From NCBI GenBank assembly GCA_030637245.1, contig DAOVVI010000025.1, positions 1 to 10,303 on the forward strand: a DNA stretch of 10,303 bases, in the 5' to 3' direction. Below, one piece after another: positions 1-7,474 of the stretch; the stretch's first letter is position 1; every line of letters begins with the position of its first letter. The notes under the pieces are model-generated. The model searched no databases, was not told the origin of the DNA, and saw only the letters and a program-made list of their open reading frames with translations. Source of the DNA: Cyclobacteriaceae bacterium. Its GTDB lineage: Bacteria; Bacteroidota; Bacteroidia; Cytophagales; Cyclobacteriaceae. Made by a program: the position numbers and the translations under genes.

Positions 1-690
1 CGTGAATTTGGTGTTGAAATAAATCAGGGAGCGCCTCAAGTTGCTTATAAAGAAAGTATTACAACGCTAATTGAGCACAAAGAAGTTTACAAAAAACAAA
101 CCGGCGGGCGGGGTAAATTTGCTGATATTGTATTCGAAATGAGTCCAAGAGAGGATGGCAAAGAAGGCCTTGAGTTTGTCAATAGTATTGTGGGTGGAGC
201 TATTCCACGGGAATTTATTCCTGCAGTTGAAAAGGGATTTAAAAGTGCGATGAAAAATGGGCCTTTGGCTGGCTTCCCAATAGAAGCTATGAAAGTAAGG
301 CTTTTCCATGGGTCGTTTCACGATGTGGACTCAGATTCGCTTTCATTTGAATTAGCTGCACGTCTGGGCTTTAGGGTAGCAACAAGAAAAGCTAAGCCAC
401 AATTACTTGAACCTATCATGTCTGTCGAGGTAGTAACACCTGAAGAATATACCGGGCCAGTTACCGGTGACCTTAATAAGAGACGTGGTATCATGAAAGG
501 CATGGATACTAAGGCTGGAGCCCAGGTTATTAAATCTGATGTTCCATTAGCTGAACTATTTGGATATGTTACAGATTTACGAACGATATCTTCGGGTAGA
601 GCTTCAGCATCATTGACATTTTCTCATTACGATCCTGTTCCTTCAGGTTTGCAAGAGGAGATTATAAAGAAATCAAAAGGAGAAGGTTAA
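1..690 (+). CDS. fusA: Elongation factor G, C-terminal part (5' end outside window)
   Basis: The reading frame is open from the first base and encodes the last 229 residues of EF-G, the GTPase that drives tRNA-mRNA translocation on the ribosome. Visible are most of domain IV and all of domain V. Domain IV has the GGAIPREFIPAV signature (fragment residues about 53-64) and the tip-loop segment FHDVDS with His107, equivalent by recall to E. coli His583, which reaches into the decoding centre. The EFG-C domain begins near the LLEPIMSVEV segment (about residue 135) and contains the conserved GDLNKRRG motif. The G domain and domains II-III lie upstream, so fusidic-acid-related residues cannot be judged. 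The stop is TAA at 688-690, and rpsJ follows after 12 bases, so the two are very likely co-transcribed. Nothing looks degraded. A mitochondrial-type or TetM-like paralogue is unlikely because of the str/S10 operon context. Confidence 0.97.
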   Translation, partial: REFGVEINQGAPQVAYKESITTLIEHKEVYKKQTGGRGKFADIVFEMSPREDGKEGLEFVNSIVGGAIPREFIPAVEKGFKSAMKNGPLAGFPIEAMKVRLFHGSFHDVDSDSLSFELAARLGFRVATRKAKPQLLEPIMSVEVVTPEEYTGPVTGDLNKRRGIMKGMDTKAGAQVIKSDVPLAELFGYVTDLRTISSGRASASLTFSHYDPVPSGLQEEIIKKSKGEG

Positions 691-702
691 TATTAAACGG
701 AT

Positions 703-1008
703 ATGACCCAGAAAATAAGAATAAAACTAAAGTCCTACGATTACAACTTGGTGGATAAGTCATCAGAAAAAATCGTTAGAGCGGTGAAAACTACCGGAGC
801 TGTTGTAAGTGGCCCGATTCCATTACCAACAAAAAAAGAGATTTTTACGGTATTGAGATCACCGCATGTGAATAAAAAGTCCAGGGAACAATTTCAGCTT
901 TTCACTTATAAAAGATTAGTTGATATTTACTCAAACAGTACGAAGACTGTTGATGCCCTGATGAAACTTGAACTTCCAAGTGGAGTTGATGTCGAGATTA
1001 AGGTCTAA
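703..1008 (+). CDS. rpsJ: 30S ribosomal protein S10 (NusE)
   Basis: This 101-residue protein matches S10 (103 in E. coli), a 30S head protein that also acts as NusE, pairing with NusB in antitermination complexes. The start [13 protein letters not shown] is the typical S10 N-terminus, and the segment [19 protein letters not shown] (residues 41-58) is the family signature. It includes the loop near the decoding site where tigecycline-resistance changes are known in other species; no unusual change is apparent. The ATG at 703 is the only reasonable start and has no Shine-Dalgarno sequence (upstream bases end aaacggat). The gene lies 12 bases after fusA but 173 bases before rplC. A terminator-like hairpin follows at 1028-1061, so rpsJ appears to be the last gene of the str operon rather than the first of the S10 operon. 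Confidence 0.98.
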   Translation: MTQKIRIKLKSYDYNLVDKSSEKIVRAVKTTGAVVSGPIPLPTKKEIFTVLRSPHVNKKSREQFQLFTYKRLVDIYSNSTKTVDALMKLELPSGVDVEIKV

Positions 1009-1027
1009 GGATTTTATGATTAAGATG

Positions 1028-1061
1028 AAAGAATCAATAAGGTAATTGGTTCTTTTTTTTT
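1028..1061 (+). terminator. Probable intrinsic terminator after rpsJ
   Basis: AAAGAATCAAT (1028-1038) can pair with ATTGGTTCTTT (1045-1055) around a 6-base loop (1039-1044). This gives an 11-bp stem with one G-U wobble, followed by a run of nine T (1053-1061) that overlaps the base of the stem. The stem has only two G-C pairs, so it is weak, but the hairpin plus U-tract layout just past the rpsJ stop fits a Rho-independent terminator on the + strand. It probably ends the str operon transcript. It could be leaky, allowing some read-through into rplC. Confidence 0.65.
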
Positions 1062-1091
1062 CTCATAAGCTAAGGTAAAAATAAATTCTGG

Positions 1092-1123
1092 TTTTGTAAT
1101 CAGATTCATTTTTACTACCTTTG
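1092..1123 (+). promoter_or_regulatory. Bacteroidota-type promoter for the rplC operon
   Basis: TTTTG at 1092-1096 is followed after 19 bases by TACCTTTG at 1116-1123. This matches the known Bacteroidota consensus, a -33 TTG/TTTG element and a -7 TAnnTTTG element separated by about 19-20 bases. The -7 element continues as TACCTTTGCAG, a common form in this phylum. Transcription would be expected to start a few bases downstream, at about 1128-1133, giving a leader of about 50 bases before rplC. The position after a likely terminator and before a long gene run supports the call. The exact start site is inferred. Confidence 0.8.
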
Positions 1124-1181
1124 CAGTCCTTTATTAAAAAGGCTACAATTTTTTTAAAAAAAAGCATTTTACAATTAAAAA

Positions 1182-1814
1182 ATGTCTGGTATAATAGGTA
1201 AAAAAATAGGGATGACTAGTGTCTTCAGTGCCGATGGACAAAATGTCGCATGCACAATTGTAGAGGCTGGTCCTTGTGTAATTTCGCAAGTGAAGAATGA
1301 GGAGACTGATGGCTATAAAGCTGTGCAGTTGGCATATGATGAGAGAAAGCCAAAAAATACTCCTAAAGCTCTTATGGGACATTTTTCAAAAGCAAATACG
1401 ACTCCGAAAAAGAAAGTAGTTGAGTTTAGGAATTTCAGGGTAGAATTTGATCACCTTGTTGAGATTGGGAAGGAAATTACTGTTGGAGAAGTTTTTAAAG
1501 AAGGTGAGTTTTTGGATGCAATAGGAACTTCGAAAGGCAAAGGATTTCAGGGTGTTGTAAAAAGACACAACTTTGGTGGTGTCGGTCAGGCTACACACGG
1601 CCAGCATAACAGGCTAAGGGCTCCCGGAGCCATAGGTGCATGTTCTTATCCGTCAAGAGTGTTCAAAGGCATGAAAATGGCCGGAAGAATGGGAGGCAGA
1701 AGAGTTAAGGTGCTCAACCTTAAAGTAATGAAAATAATTCCTGAAAAGAGCCTTATTTTACTGAGCGGATCTGTGCCGGGGAGCAAGAATTCATATGTTG
1801 TATTAGAAAAATAA
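1182..1814 (+). CDS. rplC: 50S ribosomal protein L3
   Basis: This 210-residue protein matches L3 (209 in E. coli), an early-assembly 50S protein that nucleates 23S rRNA folding and sends a long loop towards the peptidyl transferase centre. The N-terminus has [10 protein letters not shown]. The loop region has [17 protein letters not shown] (residues 115-131), then [15 protein letters not shown] and [16 protein letters not shown] (157-172). The Gln methylated by PrmB in E. coli (Gln150) aligns with Ser155 here, so that modification is not expected. The ATG at 1182 follows a very A-rich leader without a Shine-Dalgarno sequence. It is the first gene after the promoter at 1092-1123, and rplD follows after 5 bases. 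Confidence 0.98.
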   Translation: MSGIIGKKIGMTSVFSADGQNVACTIVEAGPCVISQVKNEETDGYKAVQLAYDERKPKNTPKALMGHFSKANTTPKKKVVEFRNFRVEFDHLVEIGKEITVGEVFKEGEFLDAIGTSKGKGFQGVVKRHNFGGVGQATHGQHNRLRAPGAIGACSYPSRVFKGMKMAGRMGGRRVKVLNLKVMKIIPEKSLILLSGSVPGSKNSYVVLEK

Positions 1815-1819
1815 TTGAG

Positions 1820-2446
1820 ATGAATATCGCAATTCTTAATATAAAAGGTGAAGATACCGGCAGGAAAGCTAAGCTTAATGATAAGGTATTCAAAATAGAG
1901 CCTAATGACCATGCTATCTATTTGGTTGTAAAGCAATATCTGGCTAAACAAAGACAAGGAACTCACAAGTCTAAAGAGCGTGCTGAGATTATTGGATCTA
2001 CCAAAAAGATAAAAAGACAGAAAGGTACTGGTACGGCTAGGATGGGTAGCGTAAAATCTCCATTGCTAAGAGGAGGAGGAAGAGCTTTTGGCCCAAGGCC
2101 AAGAGATTATGGATTTAAGTTGAATAAAAAGGTTAAATCAATAGCTAGGAAATCAGTGTTGTCATATAAAATTCAAGAAAAAGATTTGACGGTTGTTGAA
2201 AATTTTAGTCTTGATAATCCAAAGACAAAGTCGTATCTGGAGATTTTAAATAGCTTATCTCTGACAGACAAAAAGACTTTGATGGTAATTCCGGAAAGTG
2301 ATAAAAATATAGTTTTGTCAGGAAGAAATATACCGAAAGCAAAGGTAGCTTTGGCTAGTGACATTAACACTTACGATGTGCTTAATGCAGATAAGTTGAT
2401 CTTATGTGAGGGATCTATTGAGAAAATTGAAAGTATTTTGAATTAA
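1820..2446 (+). CDS. rplD: 50S ribosomal protein L4
   Basis: This 208-residue protein matches L4 (201 in E. coli), a 50S protein with a globular domain on the ribosome surface and an extended loop lining the exit tunnel near the constriction. The loop is recognisable as the basic stretch [16 protein letters not shown] (residues 66-81), followed by [13 protein letters not shown]. This is the region where macrolide-resistance changes occur in other bacteria; the residues here look wild type. The start [14 protein letters not shown] is typical for the phylum; the ATG follows attgag, with no ribosome binding site. In E. coli L4 represses its own operon through the S10 leader. Here rpsJ is not part of the same apparent transcript and I see no recognisable equivalent of that leader, so the same mechanism cannot be assumed. 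Confidence 0.98.
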   Translation: MNIAILNIKGEDTGRKAKLNDKVFKIEPNDHAIYLVVKQYLAKQRQGTHKSKERAEIIGSTKKIKRQKGTGTARMGSVKSPLLRGGGRAFGPRPRDYGFKLNKKVKSIARKSVLSYKIQEKDLTVVENFSLDNPKTKSYLEILNSLSLTDKKTLMVIPESDKNIVLSGRNIPKAKVALASDINTYDVLNADKLILCEGSIEKIESILN

Positions 2447-2452
2447 CAAATC

Positions 2453-2740
2453 ATGACAGTACTAAAGAAACCATTAGTTACGGAAAAAGTGTCTGAGCTT
2501 AATGAAAAAGGTAAGTATGGGTTTGTTGTTGAAAAAGCTGCAAATAAAGTAGAGATTAAAAAAGCCATTGAAAAAATGTATGGTGTTACTGTTGAAAAAG
2601 TAGCCACTATGCGGTATCAAGGCAAAGATAAATCAAGATATTCAAAATCGAGAGTAATTTCTGGCAGAGCGCCATCTTTTAAAAAGGCCATTGTTACTTT
2701 GGCTGAAGGCGATGTCATAGATTTTTACGGAAGTATTTAA
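2453..2740 (+). CDS. rplW: 50S ribosomal protein L23
   Basis: This 95-residue protein matches L23 (100 in E. coli). It sits beside the polypeptide exit tunnel and is the docking site for trigger factor, SRP and the Sec translocon. The N-terminus KKPLVTEKVSELNEKGKYG carries the family VTEK motif; Glu11 aligns with E. coli Glu18, the trigger factor contact. The central NKVEIKKAIEKMYGVTVEKV (residues 31-50) is the most diagnostic block, and the C-terminus ends in the usual GDVIDFYG. The gene lies 6 bases after rplD and 12 before rplB. The start is ATG without a Shine-Dalgarno sequence. Confidence 0.97.
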   Translation: MTVLKKPLVTEKVSELNEKGKYGFVVEKAANKVEIKKAIEKMYGVTVEKVATMRYQGKDKSRYSKSRVISGRAPSFKKAIVTLAEGDVIDFYGSI

Positions 2741-2752
2741 TTTAGTTAGGAG

Positions 2753-3571
2753 ATGGCAGTAAGAAAACTTAGACCGACAACACCGGGACAGAGGTTCAGA
2801 ACGGCACCTGTATTTGACGAAATCACAAAGGATTCTCCTGAGAAGTCTTTACTTCGTCCTCAAAAAAGATCAGGTGGTAGAAATAATAGCGGTAAAATGA
2901 CCATGAGGTATCTTGGGGGCGGTCATAAAAAGAGATTAAGAGAAATTGATTTCAAAAGAAATAAGTATGGAATTCCTGCTGTCGTAAAAGCAATTGAGTA
3001 CGATCCAAATAGATCTGCCCGAATTGCATTACTTTATTACAAAGATGGAGCGAAAGCATATATTCTTGTTCCTGAGGGATTGAAAGTAGGAATGGAAATA
3101 GTTTCTGGTGAGGACGTGACACCGGATTTAGGAAACTGCCTTCCATTAGCAAAAATCCCTTTAGGTACCATAGTTCATAATATAGAGTTGAGGCCGGGAA
3201 GTGGAGCAGCAATTGCCAGAAGTGCCGGTTCATATGCCCAACTTCTTGCAAGGGAAGGAAAGTATGCCACCATTAAAACTCCTTCGGGTGAAATGAGAAT
3301 GGTGCTTATAAAATGTTATGCAACCATTGGTTCTGTTGGTAATAGTGATCATATGAATGTGAGGCTTGGAAAAGCAGGAAGAAACAGATGGTTGGGAAGA
3401 AGACCAAGAGTAAGAGGGGTTGTAATGAATCCTGTGGACCACCCAATGGGAGGTGGAGAAGGAAGGGCCTCAGGAGGCCATCCCAGGTCGAGAACTGGTT
3501 TATTTGCCAAAGGTTTCAAAACCAGGAATAAGAAAAAATATTCTAATAGGTTAATCATAGGTAAGAAATAA
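2753..3571 (+). CDS. rplB: 50S ribosomal protein L2
   Basis: This 272-residue protein matches L2 (273 in E. coli), a primary 23S rRNA-binding protein needed for subunit association and peptidyl transferase activity. The order is typical: a basic N-terminal extension ([12 protein letters not shown]), an OB-fold and an SH3-like domain, with [20 protein letters not shown] (147-166), and a basic C-terminal tail. His230, in [13 protein letters not shown] (226-238), corresponds to the essential E. coli His229. The bases AGGAG touch the ATG directly (2748-2752), so they are too close to act as a Shine-Dalgarno site. The gene lies 12 bases after rplW and 5 before rpsS. Confidence 0.99.
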   Translation: MAVRKLRPTTPGQRFRTAPVFDEITKDSPEKSLLRPQKRSGGRNNSGKMTMRYLGGGHKKRLREIDFKRNKYGIPAVVKAIEYDPNRSARIALLYYKDGAKAYILVPEGLKVGMEIVSGEDVTPDLGNCLPLAKIPLGTIVHNIELRPGSGAAIARSAGSYAQLLAREGKYATIKTPSGEMRMVLIKCYATIGSVGNSDHMNVRLGKAGRNRWLGRRPRVRGVVMNPVDHPMGGGEGRASGGHPRSRTGLFAKGFKTRNKKKYSNRLIIGKK

Positions 3572-3576
3572 TTGCA

Positions 3577-3855
3577 ATGGGACGATCACTAAAAAAAGGG
3601 CCTTATATTGATTTCAGACTTGACAATAAAGTTCAGGTAATGAATGAGTCAGGAAAGAAATCTGTAATTAAGACTTGGTCAAGAAGGTCGATGATCTCAC
3701 CGGATTTTGTTGGACATACATTTGCTGTACACAATGGCAATAAATTTATCCCGGTATATGTGACAGAAAACATGGTAGGACACAAATTTGGTGAATTTGC
3801 GCCAACCAGAAATTATAGAGGACATATATCTAAGAAAGATAAAGGCAAAAGATAG
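3577..3855 (+). CDS. rpsS: 30S ribosomal protein S19
   Basis: This 92-residue protein has the same length as E. coli S19. It sits in the 30S head, forms a complex with S13 and contacts the A-site tRNA region and the intersubunit bridge. Signatures are [12 protein letters not shown] at the N-terminus, [20 protein letters not shown] (32-51), and [16 protein letters not shown] (68-83). The stop is TAG at 3853-3855, immediately followed in frame by TAA, one of only two TAG stops in the window. It sits 5 bases after rplB and 5 before rplV. Confidence 0.98.
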   Translation: MGRSLKKGPYIDFRLDNKVQVMNESGKKSVIKTWSRRSMISPDFVGHTFAVHNGNKFIPVYVTENMVGHKFGEFAPTRNYRGHISKKDKGKR

Positions 3856-3860
3856 TAAGA

Positions 3861-4253
3861 ATGGAAGCTGTATCGAAATTAAAAAATGTACCGACTTCAC
3901 CTCGGAAAATGAGAATGGTTGCTGATTTGATCAGAGGTAAGAAGGTAAATAAAGCTTTGAGTTTATTAAAATATGAGCCAAAGGAAGGCGCGGCAAGGAT
4001 AGAAAAATTACTTCTTTCAGCGATTTCTAATTGGCAAAATGCAAATGAAGACACCAGACTTGAAGAAGCAGATTTATTTATAAAAGCAATAACTGTCGAT
4101 GGCGGGAAAATTTTGAAACGTTTCAGGCCTGCACCGCAGGGAAGAGCTCACAGGATACGCAAAAGATCTAATCATGTAACATTAGTTATAGATAGTGCCA
4201 ATGCCCCAGAGATAGAGGTAGAAAATGTAGAAGTAAACGACACTAAAGAATAA
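3861..4253 (+). CDS. rplV: 50S ribosomal protein L22
   Basis: This 130-residue protein matches L22 (110 in E. coli), which reaches from the 50S surface into the exit tunnel and forms the constriction with L4. The N-terminal [19 protein letters not shown] (residues 11-29) and the tunnel hairpin around residues 84-102 ([18 protein letters not shown]) are clear. The extra length is a C-terminal tail of about 18 residues rich in Glu/Asp/Asn ([14 protein letters not shown]), absent from E. coli L22; it would lie near the ribosome surface and its role is unknown. rpsC begins 2 bases after the stop, suggesting translational coupling. Confidence 0.98.
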   Translation: MEAVSKLKNVPTSPRKMRMVADLIRGKKVNKALSLLKYEPKEGAARIEKLLLSAISNWQNANEDTRLEEADLFIKAITVDGGKILKRFRPAPQGRAHRIRKRSNHVTLVIDSANAPEIEVENVEVNDTKE

Positions 4254-4255
4254 AC

Positions 4256-4993
4256 ATGGGACAAAAAGTAAATCCAATAGGTCTAAGACTAGGTATCATA
4301 AAAGGTTGGGATTCCAACTGGTATGGGGGACAAAACTTCTCAGAAAAACTGGTAGAGGATCAAAAGATCAGGAGTTATATTCTTGTCAGAATACCAAAGG
4401 GAGGTATATCTAAAATCATTATTGAAAGGACCCTGAAGAGAATTACACTTACTATTCATACAGCACGCCCTGGTGTCGTTATTGGAAAAGGCGGAGCTGA
4501 AGTTGATAAAATAAAGGAAGAGTTAAAGAAAATTACAGGCAAGGATGTTCAGATAAATATTTTTGAAATCAAGCGTCCTGAGCTAGACGCAAAACTTGTT
4601 GGCGAATCTATTGCTCAGCAACTAAAAGCAAGAATTTCTTATCGAAGAGCTATGAAGCAAGCGATTGCTTCTGCCATGAGAGTTGGTGCCCAGGGTATAA
4701 AAATTAAGGCTTCAGGAAGATTAGGTGGCGCTGAAATGGCGCGTACAGAGCAATATAAAGATGGTCGAATTCCATTGCATACGTTACGAGCCGATATTGA
4801 TTATGCAATTTCTGAATCGGAAACGGTCTATGGAAAAATAGGCATTAAGGTTTGGATATTTAAAGGTGAAGTTTATGGAAAGAGGGATCTTTCACCGAAT
4901 ATAGGAAAACCAAATCATCCCGGTAGAATGCCTGGAGGTCAAGGTGGAGGACGTAAAAGAAACGAACTTCCAAAAAGAAGAAGAAGAAATTAA
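4256..4993 (+). CDS. rpsC: 30S ribosomal protein S3
   Basis: This 245-residue protein matches S3 (233 in E. coli), which lies at the mRNA entry tunnel on the 30S. It has the N-terminal [13 protein letters not shown], a KH domain with the GxxG loop as IGKGG (residues 76-80), and the C-terminal domain with [14 protein letters not shown] (152-165) and [12 protein letters not shown]. Arg130, Arg131 and Lys134 align with the E. coli residues Arg131, Arg132 and Lys135, implicated in mRNA helicase activity. The C-terminus is a Gly-rich then strongly basic tail ending KRRRRN. It starts 2 bases after rplV. The 21-base gap to rplP is A-rich and holds no recognisable signal. Confidence 0.98.
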   Translation: MGQKVNPIGLRLGIIKGWDSNWYGGQNFSEKLVEDQKIRSYILVRIPKGGISKIIIERTLKRITLTIHTARPGVVIGKGGAEVDKIKEELKKITGKDVQINIFEIKRPELDAKLVGESIAQQLKARISYRRAMKQAIASAMRVGAQGIKIKASGRLGGAEMARTEQYKDGRIPLHTLRADIDYAISESETVYGKIGIKVWIFKGEVYGKRDLSPNIGKPNHPGRMPGGQGGGRKRNELPKRRRRN

Positions 4994-5014
4994 GAATAAG
5001 AAAATTAGATAGAG

Positions 5015-5434
5015 ATGTTACAGCCTAAAAGGACAAAATTTAGGAAAATGCAGAAAGGTCGTGTGAAGGGAATTGCACAACGCGGCCATACTATTTCCTT
5101 TGGATCTTTTGGATTAAAAGCCTTGGAACCAGGTTGGATTACGAGTAGGCAAATTGAGGCAGCTCGTGTTGCTGTAACTAGGGCAATGAAGAGAGAAGGT
5201 CAGGTTTGGATTAGAATTTTTCCTGACAAGCCAATCACAAAAAAGCCCGCAGAAGTTAGAATGGGTAAGGGTAAAGGAGCCCCGGAATATTGGGTAGCTG
5301 TTGTGAAGCCGGGCACGATTATGTTTGAATCTAGTGGAACGTCGATAAAACTTGCCCAGGATTCTTTAAGATTAGCGGCCCAGAAATTACCAATAAAGAC
5401 TCAATTTGTAGTAAGAAGAGATTACGTCGAGTAA
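5015..5434 (+). CDS. rplP: 50S ribosomal protein L16
   Basis: This 139-residue protein matches L16 (136 in E. coli), a late-assembling 50S protein that helps position the A-site tRNA and contacts 23S rRNA near the peptidyl transferase centre. The N-terminus [16 protein letters not shown] and the blocks [20 protein letters not shown] (48-67) and [19 protein letters not shown] (77-95) are diagnostic. Arg82, in VRMGKGKG, aligns with E. coli Arg81, the residue hydroxylated by YcfD there; whether it is modified here is unknown. The ATG follows gatagag, with no Shine-Dalgarno sequence. Only one base separates its stop from rpmC. Confidence 0.98.
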   Translation: MLQPKRTKFRKMQKGRVKGIAQRGHTISFGSFGLKALEPGWITSRQIEAARVAVTRAMKREGQVWIRIFPDKPITKKPAEVRMGKGKGAPEYWVAVVKPGTIMFESSGTSIKLAQDSLRLAAQKLPIKTQFVVRRDYVE

Positions 5435-5435
5435 A

Positions 5436-5636
5436 ATGAAAAATTCGGAATTAAACACCTTGTCTGTTGAGGAGCTTAACCAAAGATTGTTGAGCGAAAA
5501 GGAAATATTACAAAAGCAGAAGTTTGCCCATGCAATATCTCCAATAGAAAATCCAATGAAAATAAAGGAGACAAGAAGAACGATTGCCAGGATTCTGACG
5601 CTATTGAATACTAAGGAAACTGTAGATAACAAATAA
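5436..5636 (+). CDS. rpmC: 50S ribosomal protein L29
   Basis: This 66-residue protein matches L29 (63 in E. coli), a small helical protein beside the exit tunnel that neighbours L23 and contributes to the SRP and trigger factor platform. It has the expected two-helix layout: an N-terminal segment with [17 protein letters not shown] (9-25), then the diagnostic [20 protein letters not shown] (39-58). The acidic or polar last few residues vary between species. It lies 1 base after rplP and 2 before rpsQ, so its translation is probably coupled to both. Confidence 0.96.
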   Translation: MKNSELNTLSVEELNQRLLSEKEILQKQKFAHAISPIENPMKIKETRRTIARILTLLNTKETVDNK

Positions 5637-5638
5637 TT

Positions 5639-5896
5639 ATGGAGACCAGAAATCTTAGAAAAGAAAGGATTGGAACTGTAATGAGCAACGGCATGGAGAA
5701 ATCCATAACTGTCGCCGTCCATAGAAAGGTGAAACATGCTATGTATGGAAAGTTCATAGGTAAAACTTCTAAATTCATGGCCCATGATGAAAAGAATGAG
5801 TGTGGAGTTGGAGATACAGTTAAGATCATGGAAACGAGACCACTTAGTAAGAACAAGTGTTGGAGGTTAGTTGAAATAATAGAAAAAGCTAAATAA
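5639..5896 (+). CDS. rpsQ: 30S ribosomal protein S17
   Basis: This 85-residue protein matches S17 (84 in E. coli), an OB-fold protein that binds 16S rRNA helices early in 30S assembly. It begins [21 protein letters not shown], followed by the typical [14 protein letters not shown] (28-40), [22 protein letters not shown] (50-71) and the end region CWRLVEII (74-81). This is the last gene of the classic S10 operon; rplN, first of the classic spc operon, follows after one base with no promoter or terminator, so the two are fused here. Confidence 0.97.
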   Translation: METRNLRKERIGTVMSNGMEKSITVAVHRKVKHAMYGKFIGKTSKFMAHDEKNECGVGDTVKIMETRPLSKNKCWRLVEIIEKAK

Positions 5897-5897
5897 A

Positions 5898-6266
5898 ATG
5901 ATTCAGCAAGAGTCACGCCTCAATGTTGCCGATAATAGTGGTGCGAAAGAGGTTTTATGTATAAGAGTATTAGGCGGCACCAAAAGACGATATGCTTCTA
6001 TTGGAGATAAAATTATCGTTACCGTAAAGACAGCTCTTTCTTCAAGTTCTCTAAAGAAAGGAACCGTATCCAGAGCTGTGGTTGTAAGAACTAAAAAGGA
6101 GGTAAGAAGAAAGGATGGTTCATATATACGATTTGAAGATAACGCCGTAGTATTGCTTACTCCAACTGATGAACCAAGAGGTACCAGGATATTTGGACCT
6201 GTTGCAAGAGAACTGAGAGATAAGCAATTTATGAAAATTGTATCTTTAGCACCAGAAGTACTTTAA
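5898..6266 (+). CDS. rplN: 50S ribosomal protein L14
   Basis: This 122-residue protein matches L14 (123 in E. coli), a beta-barrel 50S protein at the subunit interface; it forms intersubunit bridge contacts with 16S rRNA and binds the silencing factor RsfS. It has [20 protein letters not shown] (1-20), [14 protein letters not shown] (58-71), [14 protein letters not shown] (74-87) and the C-terminal [20 protein letters not shown] (95-114). One base separates it from rpsQ and one from rplX. The start is ATG without a Shine-Dalgarno sequence. Confidence 0.98.
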   Translation: MIQQESRLNVADNSGAKEVLCIRVLGGTKRRYASIGDKIIVTVKTALSSSSLKKGTVSRAVVVRTKKEVRRKDGSYIRFEDNAVVLLTPTDEPRGTRIFGPVARELRDKQFMKIVSLAPEVL

Positions 6267-6267
6267 C

Positions 6268-6615
6268 ATGACAAAAAAAGTGAAAAGAGGAGTTAAGCTC
6301 CATATCAGGAAAGGGGATACCGCGATTGTTATTGCAGGCAATGATAAAGGAAAAAAAGGTAAGGTTTTAGAAGTCATCATAGCTAAAAGCCGTGCCATTA
6401 TTGAGGGAGTAAACATGATAACCAAGCATGTAAAGCCCTCAGCAAACAATCCAGAAGGTGGAATAGAAAAAACTGAAGCTCCAATACACATAAGTAATAT
6501 AATGGTAATTGACCCTTCGAATGGAGAACCAACCAAGGTGGGACGAAAGCTGAATGATGAAGGCAAGTTGCAAAGACTTTCTAAGAAAACCGGAGAATTA
6601 ATTAAAAATGGCTAA
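6268..6615 (+). CDS. rplX: 50S ribosomal protein L24
   Basis: This 115-residue protein matches L24 (104 in E. coli), one of the two assembly initiator proteins of the 50S, binding the 5' end of 23S rRNA. The KOW motif is clear in [20 protein letters not shown] (15-34), followed by [21 protein letters not shown] (44-64) and the region with [22 protein letters not shown] (71-92). The C-terminus is slightly longer than in E. coli. Its last 8 bases overlap the start of rplE (6608-6615), the only gene overlap in the window. Confidence 0.97.
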   Translation: MTKKVKRGVKLHIRKGDTAIVIAGNDKGKKGKVLEVIIAKSRAIIEGVNMITKHVKPSANNPEGGIEKTEAPIHISNIMVIDPSNGEPTKVGRKLNDEGKLQRLSKKTGELIKNG

Positions 6616-7162
6616 TTCAAGTTTAAAAGAAAAATATAAGAATGAGATCGTTCCTGCTCTGAAGGAAAAGTTTCAATACAAATCTGTGATGCAGGTGCCC
6701 AAAGTATTGAAGATATCTATTAATAAAGGAATAGGTGCTGGTGTAGCTGACAAAAAGGCTGTTGATACTGGTGTCGAAGAATTGACAACAATAACCGGTC
6801 AAAAAGCAGTTCAAACTATAGCAAAGCAATCAATTTCCAATTTCAAATTGAGAGATGGAATGGCAATAGGCGCCAGGGTTACGCTAAGAGGTGAAAAAAT
6901 GTATGAATTCATCGATCGATTGATGAACGTTGCGTTGCCGCGGGTAAGAGACTTCAGAGGTATAAGTGAAAAAGGATTTGATGGACGAGGCAATTACACT
7001 TTAGGAGTAAAGGAACAAATCATTTTTCCTGAAATCAGTATAGACAAAGTAAGCAGGATTTCTGGTATGAACATTACGTTTGTTACCAATGCGAATTCTG
7101 ATGAAGAAAGCTATGAATTGCTTAAAGCTTTCGGTCTTCCATTTGCAAATAGTAAAAATTAA
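6608..7162 (+). CDS. rplE: 50S ribosomal protein L5
   Basis: This 184-residue protein matches L5 (179 in E. coli), part of the 5S rRNA-L5-L18 complex of the 50S central protuberance, where it contacts the P-site tRNA and S13. Blocks seen: [14 protein letters not shown] (30-43), [22 protein letters not shown] (63-84), [18 protein letters not shown] (88-105), [11 protein letters not shown] (109-119) and the [16 protein letters not shown] segment (128-143). The ATG at 6608 lies inside the end of rplX in another frame; it is supported by the typical N-terminal length and implies re-initiation coupling. Confidence 0.98.
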   Translation: MANSSLKEKYKNEIVPALKEKFQYKSVMQVPKVLKISINKGIGAGVADKKAVDTGVEELTTITGQKAVQTIAKQSISNFKLRDGMAIGARVTLRGEKMYEFIDRLMNVALPRVRDFRGISEKGFDGRGNYTLGVKEQIIFPEISIDKVSRISGMNITFVTNANSDEESYELLKAFGLPFANSKN

Positions 7163-7167
7163 GATAT

Positions 7168-7437
7168 ATGGCAAGGGAATCATTAAAAGCCAGAGAAAGA
7201 AAAAGAGAAAGATTAGTTGCAAAGTATGCAGAGAAAAGAGCAGCGCTTAAAGCAGCAGGTGACTATGAAGGTCTTGATAAATTACCAAAAAATTCTTCTG
7301 CTGTTAGACTTCATAACAGGTGCAAACTAACAGGAAGGCCAAAAGGGTACATGAGAAGGTTTGGTATTTCAAGGGTAACTTTCAGAGAGATGGCTAATGA
7401 TGGAAAAATTCCAGGAATCAGAAAAGCAAGCTGGTAA
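7168..7437 (+). CDS. rpsN: 30S ribosomal protein S14, zinc-independent type
   Basis: This 89-residue protein matches S14, a 30S head protein that binds 16S rRNA near S3, S10 and S19. The C-terminal half is diagnostic: [20 protein letters not shown] (47-66), then [23 protein letters not shown]. There is a single cysteine (Cys52) and no CxxC pairs, so it is the zinc-free form, intermediate in length between the roughly 61-residue zinc form and the 101-residue E. coli protein. The N-terminus is rich in Arg/Lys/Glu. It lies 5 bases after rplE and ends 78 bases before rpsH, the second largest gap in the window. Confidence 0.98.
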   Translation: MARESLKARERKRERLVAKYAEKRAALKAAGDYEGLDKLPKNSSAVRLHNRCKLTGRPKGYMRRFGISRVTFREMANDGKIPGIRKASW

Positions 7438-7443
7438 TTGATC

Positions 7444-7474
7444 TTTCATATTTCATTTTAAAATCGTACCTTTG
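7444..7474 (+). promoter_or_regulatory. Internal Bacteroidota-type promoter before rpsH
   Basis: TACCTTTG at 7467-7474 matches the TAnnTTTG -7 consensus and, extended, reads TACCTTTGCAG, identical over 11 bases to the rplC promoter. A TTTC at 7444-7447, one base off TTTG, sits exactly 19 bases upstream, the same spacing as in the rplC promoter. A proper TTG exists at 7438-7440 but is 26 bases away, which is long. The rest of the gap is an A-rich leader of about 35 bases leading to rpsH. I see no hairpin terminator between rpsN and this element, so rpsH onwards probably receives both read-through and new transcription. Confidence 0.75.

Noticed and set aside
1149..1163. T7-A8 tract before rplC as a terminator
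   Set aside because: The palindrome has no loop, so it cannot form a normal hairpin, and it lies just downstream of the promoter. A/T-rich leader composition explains it.
2748..2752. AGGAG before rplB as a ribosome binding site
   Set aside because: It touches the ATG with zero spacing, whereas a working site needs about 5-9 bases. It looks like chance sequence.
5387..5785. Long open frame on the minus strand opposite rplP, rpmC and rpsQ
   Set aside because: It lies wholly opposite three well-conserved ribosomal protein genes, shows no family resemblance and has no promoter. It is a shadow frame, as are the shorter ones at 6246-6566, 1646-1966 and 5611-5916.
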